Below are positions 11,701 to 23,560 of a DNA stretch of 64,000 nt, one piece after another (position 1 is the first letter of the stretch; every line of letters starts with the position of its first letter). The stretch lies in NCBI GenBank assembly GCA_034190875.2, contig CM067344.1, positions 23,353,606-23,417,605 of the forward strand, in the 5' to 3' direction. The DNA is from Urechis unicinctus. Taxonomy: Eukaryota; Annelida; Polychaeta; Xenopneusta; Urechidae. A model generated the notes under the pieces. That model saw only the letters and a program-made list of their open reading frames with translations. It was not told where the DNA came from and did not search any database. The position numbers were made by a program, and so were the translations under genes.

Positions 11701-13005
11701 CGGTTCATAATTTTGATTATATTCTGCAGGTGGACTTTATTTGGATCAACCGAGACCAGAAAAGTTTTGAATGGTTTATTCGGCTATTGACCCAGCTAGA
11801 ACTACAGCAAACGAGTGCAAGTTCAGAAGATTTTCTCCAAATGCAGGTATCAAGATTTTATCAAAGATTGGTCGGCGATAAAAATAATGTTACATGTTTA
11901 TTCATATTTAATGAACCGATATATTCATTCAATAAGGTATATAGTATAGAGATTTTTGTCTAGTAAAAAACCCTGTAATCATGAAGGTCACAAATATCAA
12001 ATAAGAGGCCAATGGGTGCCGTCTTAATGTATCGGATATGTACATCCATTATATGTCCGCGACTTTGGAAATCATTACAAGGTCACTGATTCTCTCTCAT
12101 CTCTCTCTATGTCTTTCGAGTCTCTATATATTTGCCCTGAAAGAAATTTCTAGAGTTTTACTTTTAAAAACGAGAAACCACATATGACAGCTGCTCAGCA
12201 TCCACTTAGTATGGGGAATTTACAATAAATCAACAATAAACCAAGCTTCCTTCCCATGATACAGTTTAAATCCGTTCCTCAGGTGTACATTGACGGGCCT
12301 TTTGGAACTCCAACCCGGGATATATTCGACACTGAGCATGCAGTGTTGGTGGCCTCTGGTATAGGTGTCACGCCTTTCGCCTCTATCTTACAGAGTGTAA
12401 TGTACCGATACGCAGCCTCAATGGTGACGTGCCCCCATTGTGATCGGCACTGGTACGGGGAGATACTCAAGTTCAACATGAAACTACGCAGGGTCAGGAA
12501 AACTTGCGTGTTGCAATTAAAGAATATACCGATAAGTTTGAGGACATAATCTTTGGCTGTGCAATTTTCGCCCCTTTAGTTTGACAAAACTGTTGTATTA
12601 TCCCAAAATCGCATGTCATTTCTATTTCAATTCTCACCAAGAAACCCCCAATGTTCTGGATCAATAGATAACAAATTATCAATCTTTCAATTAATAAATT
12701 AATTTATTAAATGACTTCGTATTTATTATGATATATGAGTAACTTAGATGTGGTCGAATGACGGTTCATAATTTTGATTATATTCTGCAGGTGGACTTTA
12801 TTTGGATCAACCGAGACCAGAAAAGTTTTGAATGGTTTATTCGGCTATTGACCCAGCTAGAACTACAGCAAACGAGTGCAAGTTCAGAAGATTTTCTCCA
12901 AATGCAGGTATCAAGATTTTATCAAAGATTGGTCGGCGATAAAAATAATGTTACATGTTTATTCATATTTAATGAACCGATATATTCATTCAATAAGGTA
13001 TATAG
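8765..13005 (+). repeat. Four tandem ~1.06-kb units, each with NOX exons 12 and 13
   Basis: Units start at about 8765, 9824, 10885 and 11945 and are 1059, 1061, 1060 and 1061 bp. They are nearly identical, and the junctions read 'tatagagattttt'. Each unit holds exon 12 (9102-9311, 10161-10370, 11222-11432, 12283-12492) with the GIGVTPFASIL NADPH motif, and exon 13 (9609-9725, 10670-10786, 11730-11846, 12791-12907). The pair totals 327 nt, a whole number of codons, so added pairs would keep frame except in unit 3, which has one extra T near 11264. Copies B, C and D have a single unit. Most visible differences between units are homopolymer length changes. Confidence 0.92.
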
Positions 13006-13159
13006 TATCGGTTTTTTCAAGTAGATTTCGTATGTGTTATAAATCTACTGCTTCAGTACAAAGCAACAAATATTCTGATTCAATTACCAGTGGGAAATTT
13101 GTCAATACTTCTTGGTGCAAAACTATTCGTCATTGAACCATATTTGTTTTTTATTCTAG

Positions 13160-14043
13160 ATGTACATGACGTCAGCTTTGTCCAAGAATGACATTAAAGG
13201 ACTAGGTTTGCAAATGGCTCTTGAAATCTTACACAAGCAAGAAAACAAAGATATCATGACGGGTCTGAAAACCAGAATTCAAGCGGGTCGACCTGACTGG
13301 AACAATGTAACTGCTCATTTTGTCTTCTCCCACTCGTCCCTATCAAGTCTGATCCACGGCTGGAATGCATTTTCAAACAAATCATCAAAAGTGCTTGTAA
13401 AGAGACCTAACTTCTCCCTAGCATGTCCTCAATAAAGTAAGAAAAATCTGCCCTTAGGCATAGCACAATGTTAGGTAGCCACCCAGCACGCTTATAAACA
13501 ATCAGCTTTCTTTGGTCCACACGTGATCGGCTCCTTGTCGTCTGCAAGTTATTTGTTTGCCACGATGTGTTGATGTCAAAATCGCATGTCAAAAAGGGGT
13601 AAGGTTATTAGTTAATTGTTAACTGGTCGACAGTATCATAATATGCTAATTAGGCAATAATATAGTCGTTAATGGAGAGGAATGCCTACATTTTATCGTC
13701 TGCATCTATACATCTAAGTAAATAAATTGTGATTTAACCATTTAAATATATAATTTGCACACATTATACCTGTGATTTTTATCCTTTTTCTGTTATACCT
13801 TATTACCTGTTGACTCATATCACCTCTCAGATAATTTATAAACAACACCATCTAATCAGCGCGGCTGCTTGTGATTACTACAATTATTCGCCCTTTTCTT
13901 CATTTTTGCAGGTGTTCGATAACCTAGCTCAAGCAAATAAAGGTAAAGTGAAGATGTTCTTCTGTGGATCGCCTGTGTTGAGCAATGAGTTGAAGCAACA
14001 CTGCATGAAACGGGGCTTCTTGTTTGAACAGGAACATTTCTAA
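13160..14043 (+). other. Copy A terminal exons 14-15
   Basis: Exon 14 (13160-13306) begins MYMTSALSKND and ends GRPDWNN. Exon 15 (13912-14043) carries the CGSPVLSNEL NADPH-site motif and stops with EQEHF-TAA, the C-terminal Phe expected of NOX enzymes. The intron between them (605 bp) is much longer than in C and D (153 bp). Confidence 0.85.
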
Positions 14044-16900
14044 TGTAGAAAATACAATCGATATAGAATAACCGATCTCTTAAGATAAGAACAGAGACAT
14101 CAATGCAACAATAATTACAGTGCTTTCTAAACATTATAACTGCATTATAGTGACTTTGTAATCACAGAACGTATCTGGCCATATACAACCTAATCGTTAT
14201 CATTGGCGTAAAATGTATAAAAAGGGGGGGGGATAGAGTGTACAATTGCTGAATCCCTATGGTGTCGTTGGTTGTATAAGGAGCTAATAACGTCGAATGT
14301 ACAAGTGCTATGCAAACGCTTTTTGTACCTTTGTATAATGAGTTTTGTTGTTTGCGCATTGATCTAGCTTGTATAAGACAACATTATCTGACGATAATAT
14401 GTTAATTCTATGCAAACACGACTGATTGAATTGTGCAATACGTCCTTTTTATGCCCGTCTGTGTTTTTCGAATGAATCTTTCCATGTTTCCTCAAAGGAA
14501 TAGATGCTAAGTCTGTCTCCATCGCTTTATTTTACAATAGACTCTCGTACGAGTCTAAGTAAGCTCCGCTATCGATTGGTTGTGTCCACTGATATAAGAA
14601 ATGTGCTATTGAGATATACAGCGTAAAACGGTATTAATGACATGACGTAGGAATATAACAATGCTGGTGTGATAAATCCGATTAAATGTTCATATGACAA
14701 ATACTGTTTTATGAAGTATTATGCCACGAAAAAAATGTTTTAGATGGAATAATTAACACAATATATGTTATATAAGAATGATGATAAGGAAGATTTATTT
14801 TTGAGATACTCGTATGTGTTATGAAACATAAAACAATGTACAAAATGACCTAAATAAATAGTCCGCTGTGTTAACAAATAAGATATGAGTTTTTACTGTC
14901 ACGTTCAATAAAGAATACTGAGCAGCAAGAAGCTTGAACAGACCACAAGCCGGATCACATATCGACTTGGTTAACCATCCTCAGCTACTGAGGTGCTTCG
15001 AGTTTCAGGCGGCACTCTTTTCTTGGTTATTATAGCCGCTCTGCGAATGACGATAAGCTACTATGGTCCCACCACAAGTCTGAACATCTACCATATGAGC
15101 CATGTTTAACATTTCCGAGGTCCATAGATTCTCATAGATGCTCTCTCAGTACATTTGATGTAAATGCGCTAACAGGAAGATCGATGTTCTTGAAAAAGTT
15201 TGGATCGAAAGAACCACTTCTAAATTCACAGCATTACTAAGTATTGCGGAAGTCCTGTGTAACTGATCAAACATGATTTGTGGTGCACCATCTTGATCTA
15301 GGTGGACATAAAATAATTCGAAGTGATGACATTGGTGGCTAATAGTTACGTGAATAATTCGCCGACCACACGTGCCATTATCTAGACAGTATATGAAGGC
15401 CATAACGTTTTGCTGTAGAAGGTTGAAAATGCAGAGGCTATTTTTTATCTGATAAAACCTTTTCTTCCTTGCGTCTCTGATCGTCACGTTATGAAGTCGC
15501 GCGCAGAAAACGTATCGTCTTTAAGCTTACTCTTAGATTACACGCGGTGTTGACAATATGATCTCGCAGTGCCACTGCTTCTCCATTTTAAACATTAGTC
15601 AGAGTGTGACACATAGTTGGAAAATATGAATCCATATACACATACCTATAACTCAAATTCAAAGTTCTTCGCCCATAGGAGGCATGTACGCAACCTCAGA
15701 AGCAGTTACTTCCAGTCGGTCTACAAGCAGATTGTAAGACAACAGGCGGATAGCTTTTATGGGTTTGTTTCAAAACCAAGTAAATTTTGCACGTTGGTGT
15801 GTCACGACAGTACATGAAGTTAGCTGCCGTGACCGCCGGACTTATTTTGCAAGGTAAGGATTTTTCTTTATCAATTACACATAACCGGAAGAATCGTTAG
15901 CTGAGGGCCGCTCTCCCATGTAATGAAGGACGGGGTCGTTTCAGAAATTATATAATCGAGAGTCTACGAATGCAGCTGTCGTGACAAAAACACCCAGAAA
16001 GTGGTTGTCGGGGTACATATTGTTAAAATTAACACAAAAACGAGTCATGGACGATTACGAAAAAGTAACGGCGTCGTAAAAATGCGCTGTCAAATGACCC
16101 ACTGCACTGTTATGTTTCTACATTGCATTGTAGTCGAGAAGTGGGTTGCATGGTGAAACCAGTCACTGTATGGAGTACGGATGGGATCCAATTGAACGGC
16201 TTAGACAGTCCAGGCAATGGCAGCTCCAGATTACATCGATTTAATATGAATCAATGTGACAATACAATCCTGGCGTCAATATTGTTTACTCTTTGTATTT
16301 CTTTTTGTAATAACCATTAAACAACTACGCTTGGTGTAATTGAAAGTTTCGTATTTAATGCAATCAGGCGTCTTATCAGAAATATTATTCAGTCGTGACT
16401 GGTGATTGACACATTGACAGCTGAATGATATATCAACAACATGAAGTGAGGGGGAGTGTTATATCAATAGATGATTGACTTACACAGAGCTATTTCCGAA
16501 TAAGTTCGAAGTGAGCTGAACTGTCTCAGTACAAAAGTTTCCAACTTTCCTAGAGACGATGTCTCTGATGATTTAAATCATAGTTATGTGAACAAAATGA
16601 TTCATACAAAATAATGTTAACGTGCAGCAATATTTGAAAAGTATGGCTGAATGGTAATATTGCCTCCCAGACATGACTAGAATGCTACAGAGAATAAGTG
16701 TTCACACTATGTAGTTCAATTGGTTTACCGTTTCATGGGAACCTGTTTTTAGCATTATCAGTTTATGCTGGCAGCCCCACGGGGTAAATCGCTTGAGGAA
16801 TTTTGCGGTCAATCAGTGACGAAGAGGTTAAAAATGAGTTTTGCAGAATGCTTGCAATGTGTTCCCTCTTTCTCGTATGGATAATACGGTGCGGAATGTA
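14044..16900 (+). other. 3' flank of NOX copy A, shared by all four copies
   Basis: No confident gene is seen. The sequence aligns in reverse complement with 24000-26386 (B), 40763-42753 (C) and 56060-58915 (D). An AATAAA at about 14908 is conserved in the other copies and may be the polyadenylation signal, giving a 3' UTR of about 0.9 kb. Open frames at 15617-15817 and 16123-16320 recur in other copies, but the copies differ mostly by amino-acid-changing substitutions. Confidence 0.5.
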
Positions 16901-16949
16901 ACCTTAAATCCCGACTAATAGTAGGTCAGAGAAACTTCGCACCCTGGAC

Positions 16950-17235
16950 CATACCTTGCCGCACCTGTGGGAAAACATATCAAGGAGGCTAAAGGTGTAA
17001 GAAAGGTTGTTATGAAGAAGCCGATCCGCCATGACCAGATCAAGTAGGATCTCCTAAAACCAAAGAACATGCGCCACGGGATGGATGTGCTGCGATCTGA
17101 GGGCCACGATACATATAGACAGCACCTGAACAAAGTCTCACTATCCACTATGGACACGAAAAGATGGAAAGCCTTAGACGGTATTGTAACTTCTTTTGCC
17201 TTTATAGCGTCTTTACGCATTTTACCTTTTTAAGC
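16950..17235 (+). pseudogene. Decayed DNA polymerase B C-terminus, Polinton-like (tentative)
   Basis: A plus-strand frame reads KEAKGVRKVVMKKPIRH, then a stop, then fragments such as NKVSLSTMDTKRW. The order and spacing resemble the C-terminal end of protein-primed DNA polymerases of Polinton/adintovirus-type elements. It points toward the oppositely oriented capsid-like remnant at 17.4-19.4 kb, which fits such an element. Internal stops show it is dead. A matching remnant lies on the minus strand at about 55690-55985. Family assignment is from motif recall only. Confidence 0.35.
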
Positions 17236-17429
17236 AAACCCCGGACAATTTCCTATGACTCCCTCGCGGCTGCTGCAAGGTTCTTTGTGGTTAAAATACT
17301 CTTCCAATAACCATTGAGGCAATTGTACATTTTTTGCATGCCACGAGTCGTTCGATAAATTGTTATGTATTCCACCAGGAGCCTCAAAATGACCTGCAAA
17401 ACATCTGCACTCAAACCTCCCTACTCAGG

Positions 17430-19383
17430 ACGTGCTGGCATACGCCCTAAACCGCTGTCCTAAGACAGGGAAGAAACACAGTCTCTTTTCGGATTGCTTG
17501 CCGAGCTGGAAGTCGACTAGGTTGGTCGCAGCCATGCCCAGGATAATGAATGTCACCTCATCTCTCTTTTGGTTATCTGACGACACAGAGAGGTCTAAAA
17601 GCCGGGGCTCAGGATCCAGTGGGTTGATTGAGAAAACATTTCCACCACCGCTGTTTCATTGGTTGGTGCAGCGATTTCCTCTGGTATGGCCTCACACAGC
17701 TCATTCAGAAGCCTAGAGTTTAGAGTGGTCCAATCAACGGGTCAGCCTCCAGGGGTGCAACTAGCTTTGGCTGGTTTTATAGTGGGATCCGGAGAAGCAT
17801 ACCAGCAATACCTGAATACAGCTGTATAACTGACTGACCAAAAGTGCGCATCATGCTAGCACCCAGCCGAGCCTCGTATCAAACATACAGCTCGGTCATC
17901 TCTTTGTTGCGCACCTAGGTAGTGTCTGACCACCCGCTATGACCACAGCAGGTCTGTCTCTCTTATAGGATAGTTTCAATGCAAACTATCATCATCCCCC
18001 AGCTCTTATAAGAGCAGCATATGCCGTAAGTATGTGTGTCTTCAGCAGCAGTTTTGCGTCCTTGGTCTATCCAAGTACTTGAAGAAGCTGGCGTACAGCG
18101 GCACATTCCTCGCTTGACGGGATCACATTATTTTCGTGCAGAGCCTCTTCAAACGACCAACGGGTCTGCTCACGTAGGTCCTTCAGTACCGAGTTGGGTG
18201 ACGACCCTGACACGTGACTGTGCATGGCGGCCGCTCAAGGCCAGCTCTGACAGCGTTTTGTTTTGTCAGTAATTTTGTGGCTGAACAGTCGTCAGTAATG
18301 TACAGTGTGGGATCACCCTGAAGCAACTTGAAGAAGGCCCACAGGTAGACATTAAGCCATTCACCAGGGTCAAGAACTTGCACATCCAGGTCTGTGTCTG
18401 GTAGGTCTGGTAAAAACGGGTGGTAGGGCAGATGATTACAATATACTGGAAGGCACCATGGGAGGAACCCTCAGGAAGGCCGCTTCAACTTATTTTGTGG
18501 TCTGGATAGTGGCACCCTCAGACGCCTTCTCTAAGCGCCACTCACTGCCATGGAGCTGATCGTCGTCACTCGTCCTCATGTCAAGCCACAGGGCGTACTT
18601 GCTGGTCGGGAACTCTCTTAGGGACACGTCTTATGCAGTGATTGCCACGCTTGGGTCACGTCTGCTTGTTGCGACAAAAAGGCCTTATTATTGAATGGTC
18701 GTCTACACCTTTCTAGCAAATGCGCATTGGTTGGGTCTTCAAAGAGCAATAGTATGCCCTTCATGCTGCGAGCCGGTTTATGTTCCACAGTGTGCCACAC
18801 TTGTATACAAGCTTCCTGAGGCGCAGCACATGGTCATACAGCTTGGGTTGTTAGCCGCCTACTCATAAGCTCGAGGGGCTCATGTAGCTTGCGATGTGGA
18901 TTTATCTTGAAGCCGCATATACTATTCATGTTGACAATTGAACGGATAGATCTTTGATATTTTTGCATTTTTCTGAAGAAGTAATAAATCACTTAGTTAG
19001 GAGGTGGAGACAGGTGTGTCCAAGTATGGGCTGCATGACAACCTGGAGTTCAGATCGTCGAAACAGGGTGAATTAAGGGATAAGAGCGGCTGTGAGTGGA
19101 TACTTCTGACCAAGGATCTACATAACTAAAGGTTATTTATATATATATATTGGTTATAACTCCTTGTTCTGGACGATGGTTTCGTGTGATGTCAAAGCTT
19201 CCTTCATGGGACAGGACAGTCATGTTGACATCCGTGTGGATATCAATCTTCTGTTGCTCATTCGCGATGATTATCAAGTTGTTGTACCCAACGACTTGGC
19301 CTACTTGGAGAAGCATGCTGCTCGGAGACATGTGGATGCCCGATGCCAAAGACAAGGTCAACAGCACTCTCAATCGCATCTTA
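17430..19383 (-). pseudogene. Decayed virus-like (Polinton-type) structural gene remnant, left
   Basis: On the minus strand at 18618-18800 a frame contains SMKGILLLFEDPTNAHL. At about 18520-18600 another holds YALWLDMRTSDDDQLHGS. These motifs resemble a major-capsid-type protein of Polinton/adintovirus-like elements. The stretch at 17.4-18.0 kb is inverted-repeat partner to 23.4-22.9 kb and has no clean frame. Many stops and frame changes mean it is not functional. The sequence breaks near 19383, where transposon T1 begins. Confidence 0.4.
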
Positions 19384-21029
19384 AAGTGCCTCTCGCACGG
19401 TTACAGGTACTTCGCGGAAATCAATTTATAATGTGATCAATAAACTGTAATTTGTTTGAGTTCGTCTCTCGTTGTTTTTGGATTTTTGATCGTTTTCAGC
19501 GATTGTTGTCACCGATTGAACACGATTGTTAATCGTTGTTGTGTTTGGGTCTGCTCGCGTAACAGTCTGGACGGCGTGAGCTTGTTCAAGTTTCCTGGTA
19601 TGGACGATTTGTAAAAAAACAATGGCCTGTCCAGGTACTGCGATCGCGGGACAAATGGCCAGGCCCGGGCAAGTACTCTTTTGTGTGCTCGGTTCATTAC
19701 ACCAAGGAATGTTTTGAGCAGGCACCAAAACTTAGAGAAGAGGTTTTGTTGGATACCACGGTGTAAGCAGGTTTTTAAGCGAGATGCTGTGCCCACTCTT
19801 TTTGCAAAGGGCTCTGCTCTCAAGCAAGCAAGAAACCCAAAAGGATGGTGAGGCAAGTGAACCCCTCCCAACCCATTTTTGGGCATCATATTTTATTCAT
19901 TATTTAGTAAATGGCCTAGATATATGCCTTTGCAAGTTTTACACGATAATTATCTCAAATTTTTCTACAAAATACTGCAATGATAGAGCTACCAAATAAC
20001 GTACATAACTTGGTTCTAACAGGCAGTCATGTAGCTGTTAAGCTAGAGAAGTTGGTCAACAACCATCTTCTCTGCCAGGATGTTTGCAAACTGTCAGGCG
20101 ACTTGCAAACATCATCAGTTGAAGACTTCCATAGTTTGGTCAACCACTTCACCCCAAGATGCTGGTCTTCTTCTATGAGGGTATGGTTGACAGGCAAGTA
20201 CCATTCTTTTGATAATAATTTGTTGCTTTTTTTCAGTGCTCCTTCATGATGGTGTTTGTATATTCTGAATTGAAATTGCGAGACATTTGTTTACATGTGC
20301 TGATATGCCAAATATATGTAGGTCATGTATAATTGGTTCATTGTATCACAGATTGAGACTGGTTGCCCTCCATTTAAAATGAAAATGGGGGGAAGAGAAC
20401 AGACGACAACAGAAGCTGGGGATCCAGTCTTCAAGCAAAGATACCCAAAATTTAAGCACCAAATGTTGTCACCAAAGTAGTAACAAATGCAACCTTTGGT
20501 GAATATTTTTACTGATATGTAAAATGTTAACAACAACAAATTCAATTACCATGGAGATATAAGGTTATGATCGACAGACTGGCTGAGTTCTTGCTGGTTT
20601 GCTATGAGCCAACCCTGCCCAAGACAGAAGCACCACTTCCAATGTGTGCAGATGCAGTGACACCAAATCGACGACAATCCATTGAGGCACACCATAGTAT
20701 GTTCCACATGTACCAAGACAAGTCCTAGGTGAGCGGAGGGTAGAGGAATCCTAGTGCTGGGAAGTTATCTGGTATAATTGAAACAGTGCAGGCTGGTAAA
20801 GGAACTCTTATCTTTTGTCCCAGATGTTCCCAGCACCAGCGAACAAACTGTCTGTATGCAGTATACATGTAATTCCTGTAAAATAACCATGTGACAGTGT
20901 TGATTTATCCATGCTCAAATATTTTTAATGTTATACCAGTTACAATAAGTATAATGGAATTGTAAATAATGACTGCTAGCCTAGGTACAGATTTATGTGT
21001 TAATGATAGAAAAAACCGTCACCTTTGTA

Positions 21030-21469
21030 CATCATTATCTGACATGTGGTCGTGTTGTTATCTGTAGGAGAAATATGCCAATTGCAAGGTCAAAGTGTTC
21101 GCACAGATTGGTCTGAAACCAGGATGGTAGGTTATGCAACCAGTGGAATGGGGCTGTTCACTAGGGAGGTCATAACTCGAGGAATCTCCACACAGCACAC
21201 AGATTCTTCCATCTCTGCCTTTGAATGACAGTAGCCACTCAAACACCTCTAACATGATGTAGTGATGGGAATATTAATGTATGTAATAAAGGATGACATA
21301 TTGTATGGCAAATACGAATTGGTGCACAAGTACGATCACACATAGCTTACCAAGCATTGTTCTGTAGCCGCCCTATGTCCTGGGCAGGATGACCCGTGTG
21401 AGACCCAGGCGTAGCAGTGACATCGCCGGTGTCTTTTTTCTCTTCATCGGAGACGTGTGAATCACTCAT
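21030..21469 (-). pseudogene. P2X7-C-terminal-like cysteine-rich protein in transposon T1, frameshifted
   Basis: Exon 1 (21351-21469) starts MSDSHVSDEEKKDTGDV and ends RLQNNAW with donor GTAAGC. Exon 2 (from 21246 downward) continues with SGYCHSKAEMEESVCCVEIP and, after a one-base loss near 21138-21145, GCITYHPGFRPICANT. The C-x2-C...VCC.EIPRV...CITxHPGF pattern is that of the cytosolic zinc-binding C-terminal domain of P2X7 receptors. No channel domain is present. The exon 1/exon 2 phase (TG/G) matches. The gene is antisense to the transposase remnant, and T2 carries the matching exon in an open state. Confidence 0.6.
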
Positions 21470-21649
21470 TTCTGGTTCGAATCTGTAAGGCAAAATTTGC
21501 TCTGCCGAAGCAACGATAGTCTATAAATGATCTGTGCCATCTCATGTCTCTCCGTCGCTCTCCTGAAGTGATGAAATACCGAAATAACCAGCAGCCTTTT
21601 TACGCTAATCCTCGCGCAGATCGCGCCTCGCAACAAAACACGCCGGAGC

Positions 21650-21657
21650 TGACGTCA
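21650..21657. promoter_or_regulatory. CRE-like palindrome TGACGTCA
   Basis: A perfect TGACGTCA lies about 180 bp upstream of the ATG of the P2X7-C-like gene, in a locally GC-rich stretch (21600-21720). It could be an ATF/CREB-type site of that gene. An 8-base match is weak evidence. Confidence 0.25.
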
Positions 21658-21779
21658 TGCGGAGGCGATTAATTATTCATGAGCTCGTCGTCGCGATACG
21701 CGGGACTCATCTTTAAGAGTAGTCGGCAGTAAGTGGTCATTACTAACAACCCAAGCACTATCGACTAAAACAAACAACT

Positions 21780-23560
21780 GCTGGTCCACTTTCCCAACCT
21801 AGGTGCAGACGACGTCATTGCAGGGACGATCACACTGACCTCCACCAATGCCAACCGCAGCGTTGTACAGAACCTAGGGCCCACTTTGTTTAAGATCGCA
21901 CGTCAGATGACGAAAATATGACCAAGATACAGGTTGGGACAGGAGACAAGAATGGAATTGAGGTAGGGGACAAGGCTGTAGCCAACGCCCATGGCAGCCG
22001 GTTTCTGCTGGACTTTGAACTTCTAAAGAGCCATATGCTTTCTACCTGGGCACGCTTGGCGACAGACTGGAGAACGAGCTCACGTTCAACGATTACAGTC
22101 GCGTGATTCACGCAACAGATGACACCAAAGCCAGCTTTAAAATCGAAGGCATCTTTCTAGTCGGCTCGCAAATCTGTATGACCATGTGCTCCGCCTCATG
22201 ATGCTTGCATACAACAAGAGTGGCACACTGCTCTTTGAAGATCCAACCAATGCTCATTTGCCAGGAAGACATAATCGTTCTACAACCAGAAGAAAATACA
22301 AATGGCGAGGCAACCATTGAGGTATGAGGCGAAAGCCTTTTTGCCGCAACAAGCAGACGTGACCAAAGCGTGGCAATGACTGCATAAGATGTGTCCCTAG
22401 GAGAGTTCCTGACCAGCAAGTACGCCCTGTGGCTTAACATGAGGACGAGTGACGACGACCAGCTCCATGGCAGTGAGTAGCGTTTGAAGAACGCGTCTGA
22501 GGGTGCCACTATCCAGATCACAAAATAAGTAGAAGCGGTGGTGGATAAACCGTCTTCATGCTCGACCTTCCTGAGGGTCCCTTACATGGCGCCTTCCAGC
22601 ATATTGTAATCATCTGTCCTACCACCCGTTTTTACCAGACCTACCAGACACAGACCTGGATGTGCACGTTCTTGACCCTGGCGGACGACTCCATGTCTAC
22701 CTGCGGGCCTTCTTCAAGTTGTTTCAGGGTGATCCCACACTGTACATTACTGACGACTGCTCGGTCACAAAATTACTGACAAAAAAACCACGCTGTCAGA
22801 GCTGGCCTTTAGCGGCCGCCATGCACAACCACGTGTCAGGGTCCTCGCCCAACGCAGTACTGAAGGACCTACGTGAGCAGACGCGCTGGGTCGTGCTCTT
22901 TCACACCAAGGACCGTGATTCCCGTCAAGCGAGGAATGTGCCGCTGTACGCCAGCTTCTTGTATAGTCCAAGGACACAAAATTGCTGCTGAAGACATACC
23001 AACTTACCGCATATGCTGCTGTTATTACAGCTGGAGGACGATGATAGTTTGCATTGAAACTATCTTATAAGAGAGATAGACCTGCTGCGGTCGTAGCGGG
23101 CGGCCAGACAAGCCAGTACCTTGATGCGCAATGCATGACGAGGTTGAATCACCTACTGACGAATAGGTGACCAAGCTGTATATATGTTCGATACGAAGCT
23201 CGGCTGGGTGTATCATGATGCGCACTCTTGGTAAGTCAGTTATACAGCTGTACTCGGGTATTGCTGGTATGTTTCTCCCAATCCCAATTTAATACCAGCC
23301 AAAGCTAGTTGCACACTTTGAGGCTGACCAGTTGGTTGGACCACTCTAAATTCTAGGCTTCTGATTGAGTTGTGTGAGGCCATACCGGAGGTAATCGCTG
23401 CACCAACCACTGAAACAGCGGTGGCGGAAATGTTTTCTCAATCAACCCACTGGTTCCTGAGCCCCGGCTCCGAAAGACTGTTTCACCCCGGTCTTAGGAC
23501 AGCGTTTTACGGCGTATGCCAGCACGTCCTGAGTAGGGAGGTTTGAGTGCAGATGTTTTG
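21780..23560 (+). pseudogene. Decayed virus-like (Polinton-type) structural gene remnant, right
   Basis: The plus strand at 21780-22530 holds broken frames, including ADDVIAGTITLTSTNANRSV, LTFNDYSRVIHATDDTKASF and KYALWLNMRTSDDDQLHGS. They resemble a Polinton/adintovirus-type major capsid protein. The part from 22550 to 23560 mirrors 18480-17430 on the other side of transposon T1. It is the inverted partner of the left remnant and retains more of the N-terminal part. Frameshifts and stops are frequent, so it is a fossil. Confidence 0.42.

Larger units (their letters stand above)
3945..14043 (+). pseudogene. NOX5-like: NOX5-like NADPH oxidase copy A, disrupted
   Basis: NOX5 moves electrons from NADPH through FAD and two haems across the membrane to O2, making superoxide, under Ca2+ control by N-terminal EF-hands. 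Exons read here: 3945-4077, 4178-4328, 4661-4871, 6143-6310, 6444-6664, 6819-7051, 7268-7459, 7593-7725, 7981-8136, about 8225-8256, 8354-8401, then exons 12 and 13 four times (9102-12907), 13160-13306 and 13912-14043. Lesions relative to the other copies: TAA at 4274-4276 (CAA elsewhere), TAG at 6902-6904 (GAG elsewhere), a 12-nt deletion near 6578, the exon 10 acceptor changed from CAG to CAT, and a +1 base in the third exon 12. The last exon still ends in the NOX-type C-terminal Phe. It is probably a pseudogene, although base errors in the assembly could explain some of the damage. Confidence 0.85.
19384..21770 (+). mobile_element. DDE-type DNA transposon copy T1, decayed
   Basis: The left end (19384-19435) matches 36543-36592 at the left end of T2, so it is probably a terminal sequence. 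The transposase remnant includes LEKLVNNHLLCQD and TSSVEDFHSLVNHF (19980-20200), then a lysine-rich DPVFKQRYPKFKHQM block near 20430. A C-terminal block at 20575-20728 matches T2 at 37765-37915. Frameshifts separate the blocks. On the opposite strand it carries a two-exon P2X7-C-like gene (21469-21030). It lies between the two inverted Polinton-like remnants. The transposase superfamily was not assigned, and the right end is approximate. Confidence 0.55.

Noticed and set aside
8765..13005. Regular repeats as a possible CRISPR array
   Set aside because: Units are 1.06 kb, contain NOX exons and sit in a eukaryotic gene; no short repeat-spacer structure.
16123..16320. 65-codon frame also found at 56638-56835
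   Set aside because: Not kept as an equivalent open frame in copies B and C; likely chance openness in duplicated flank.
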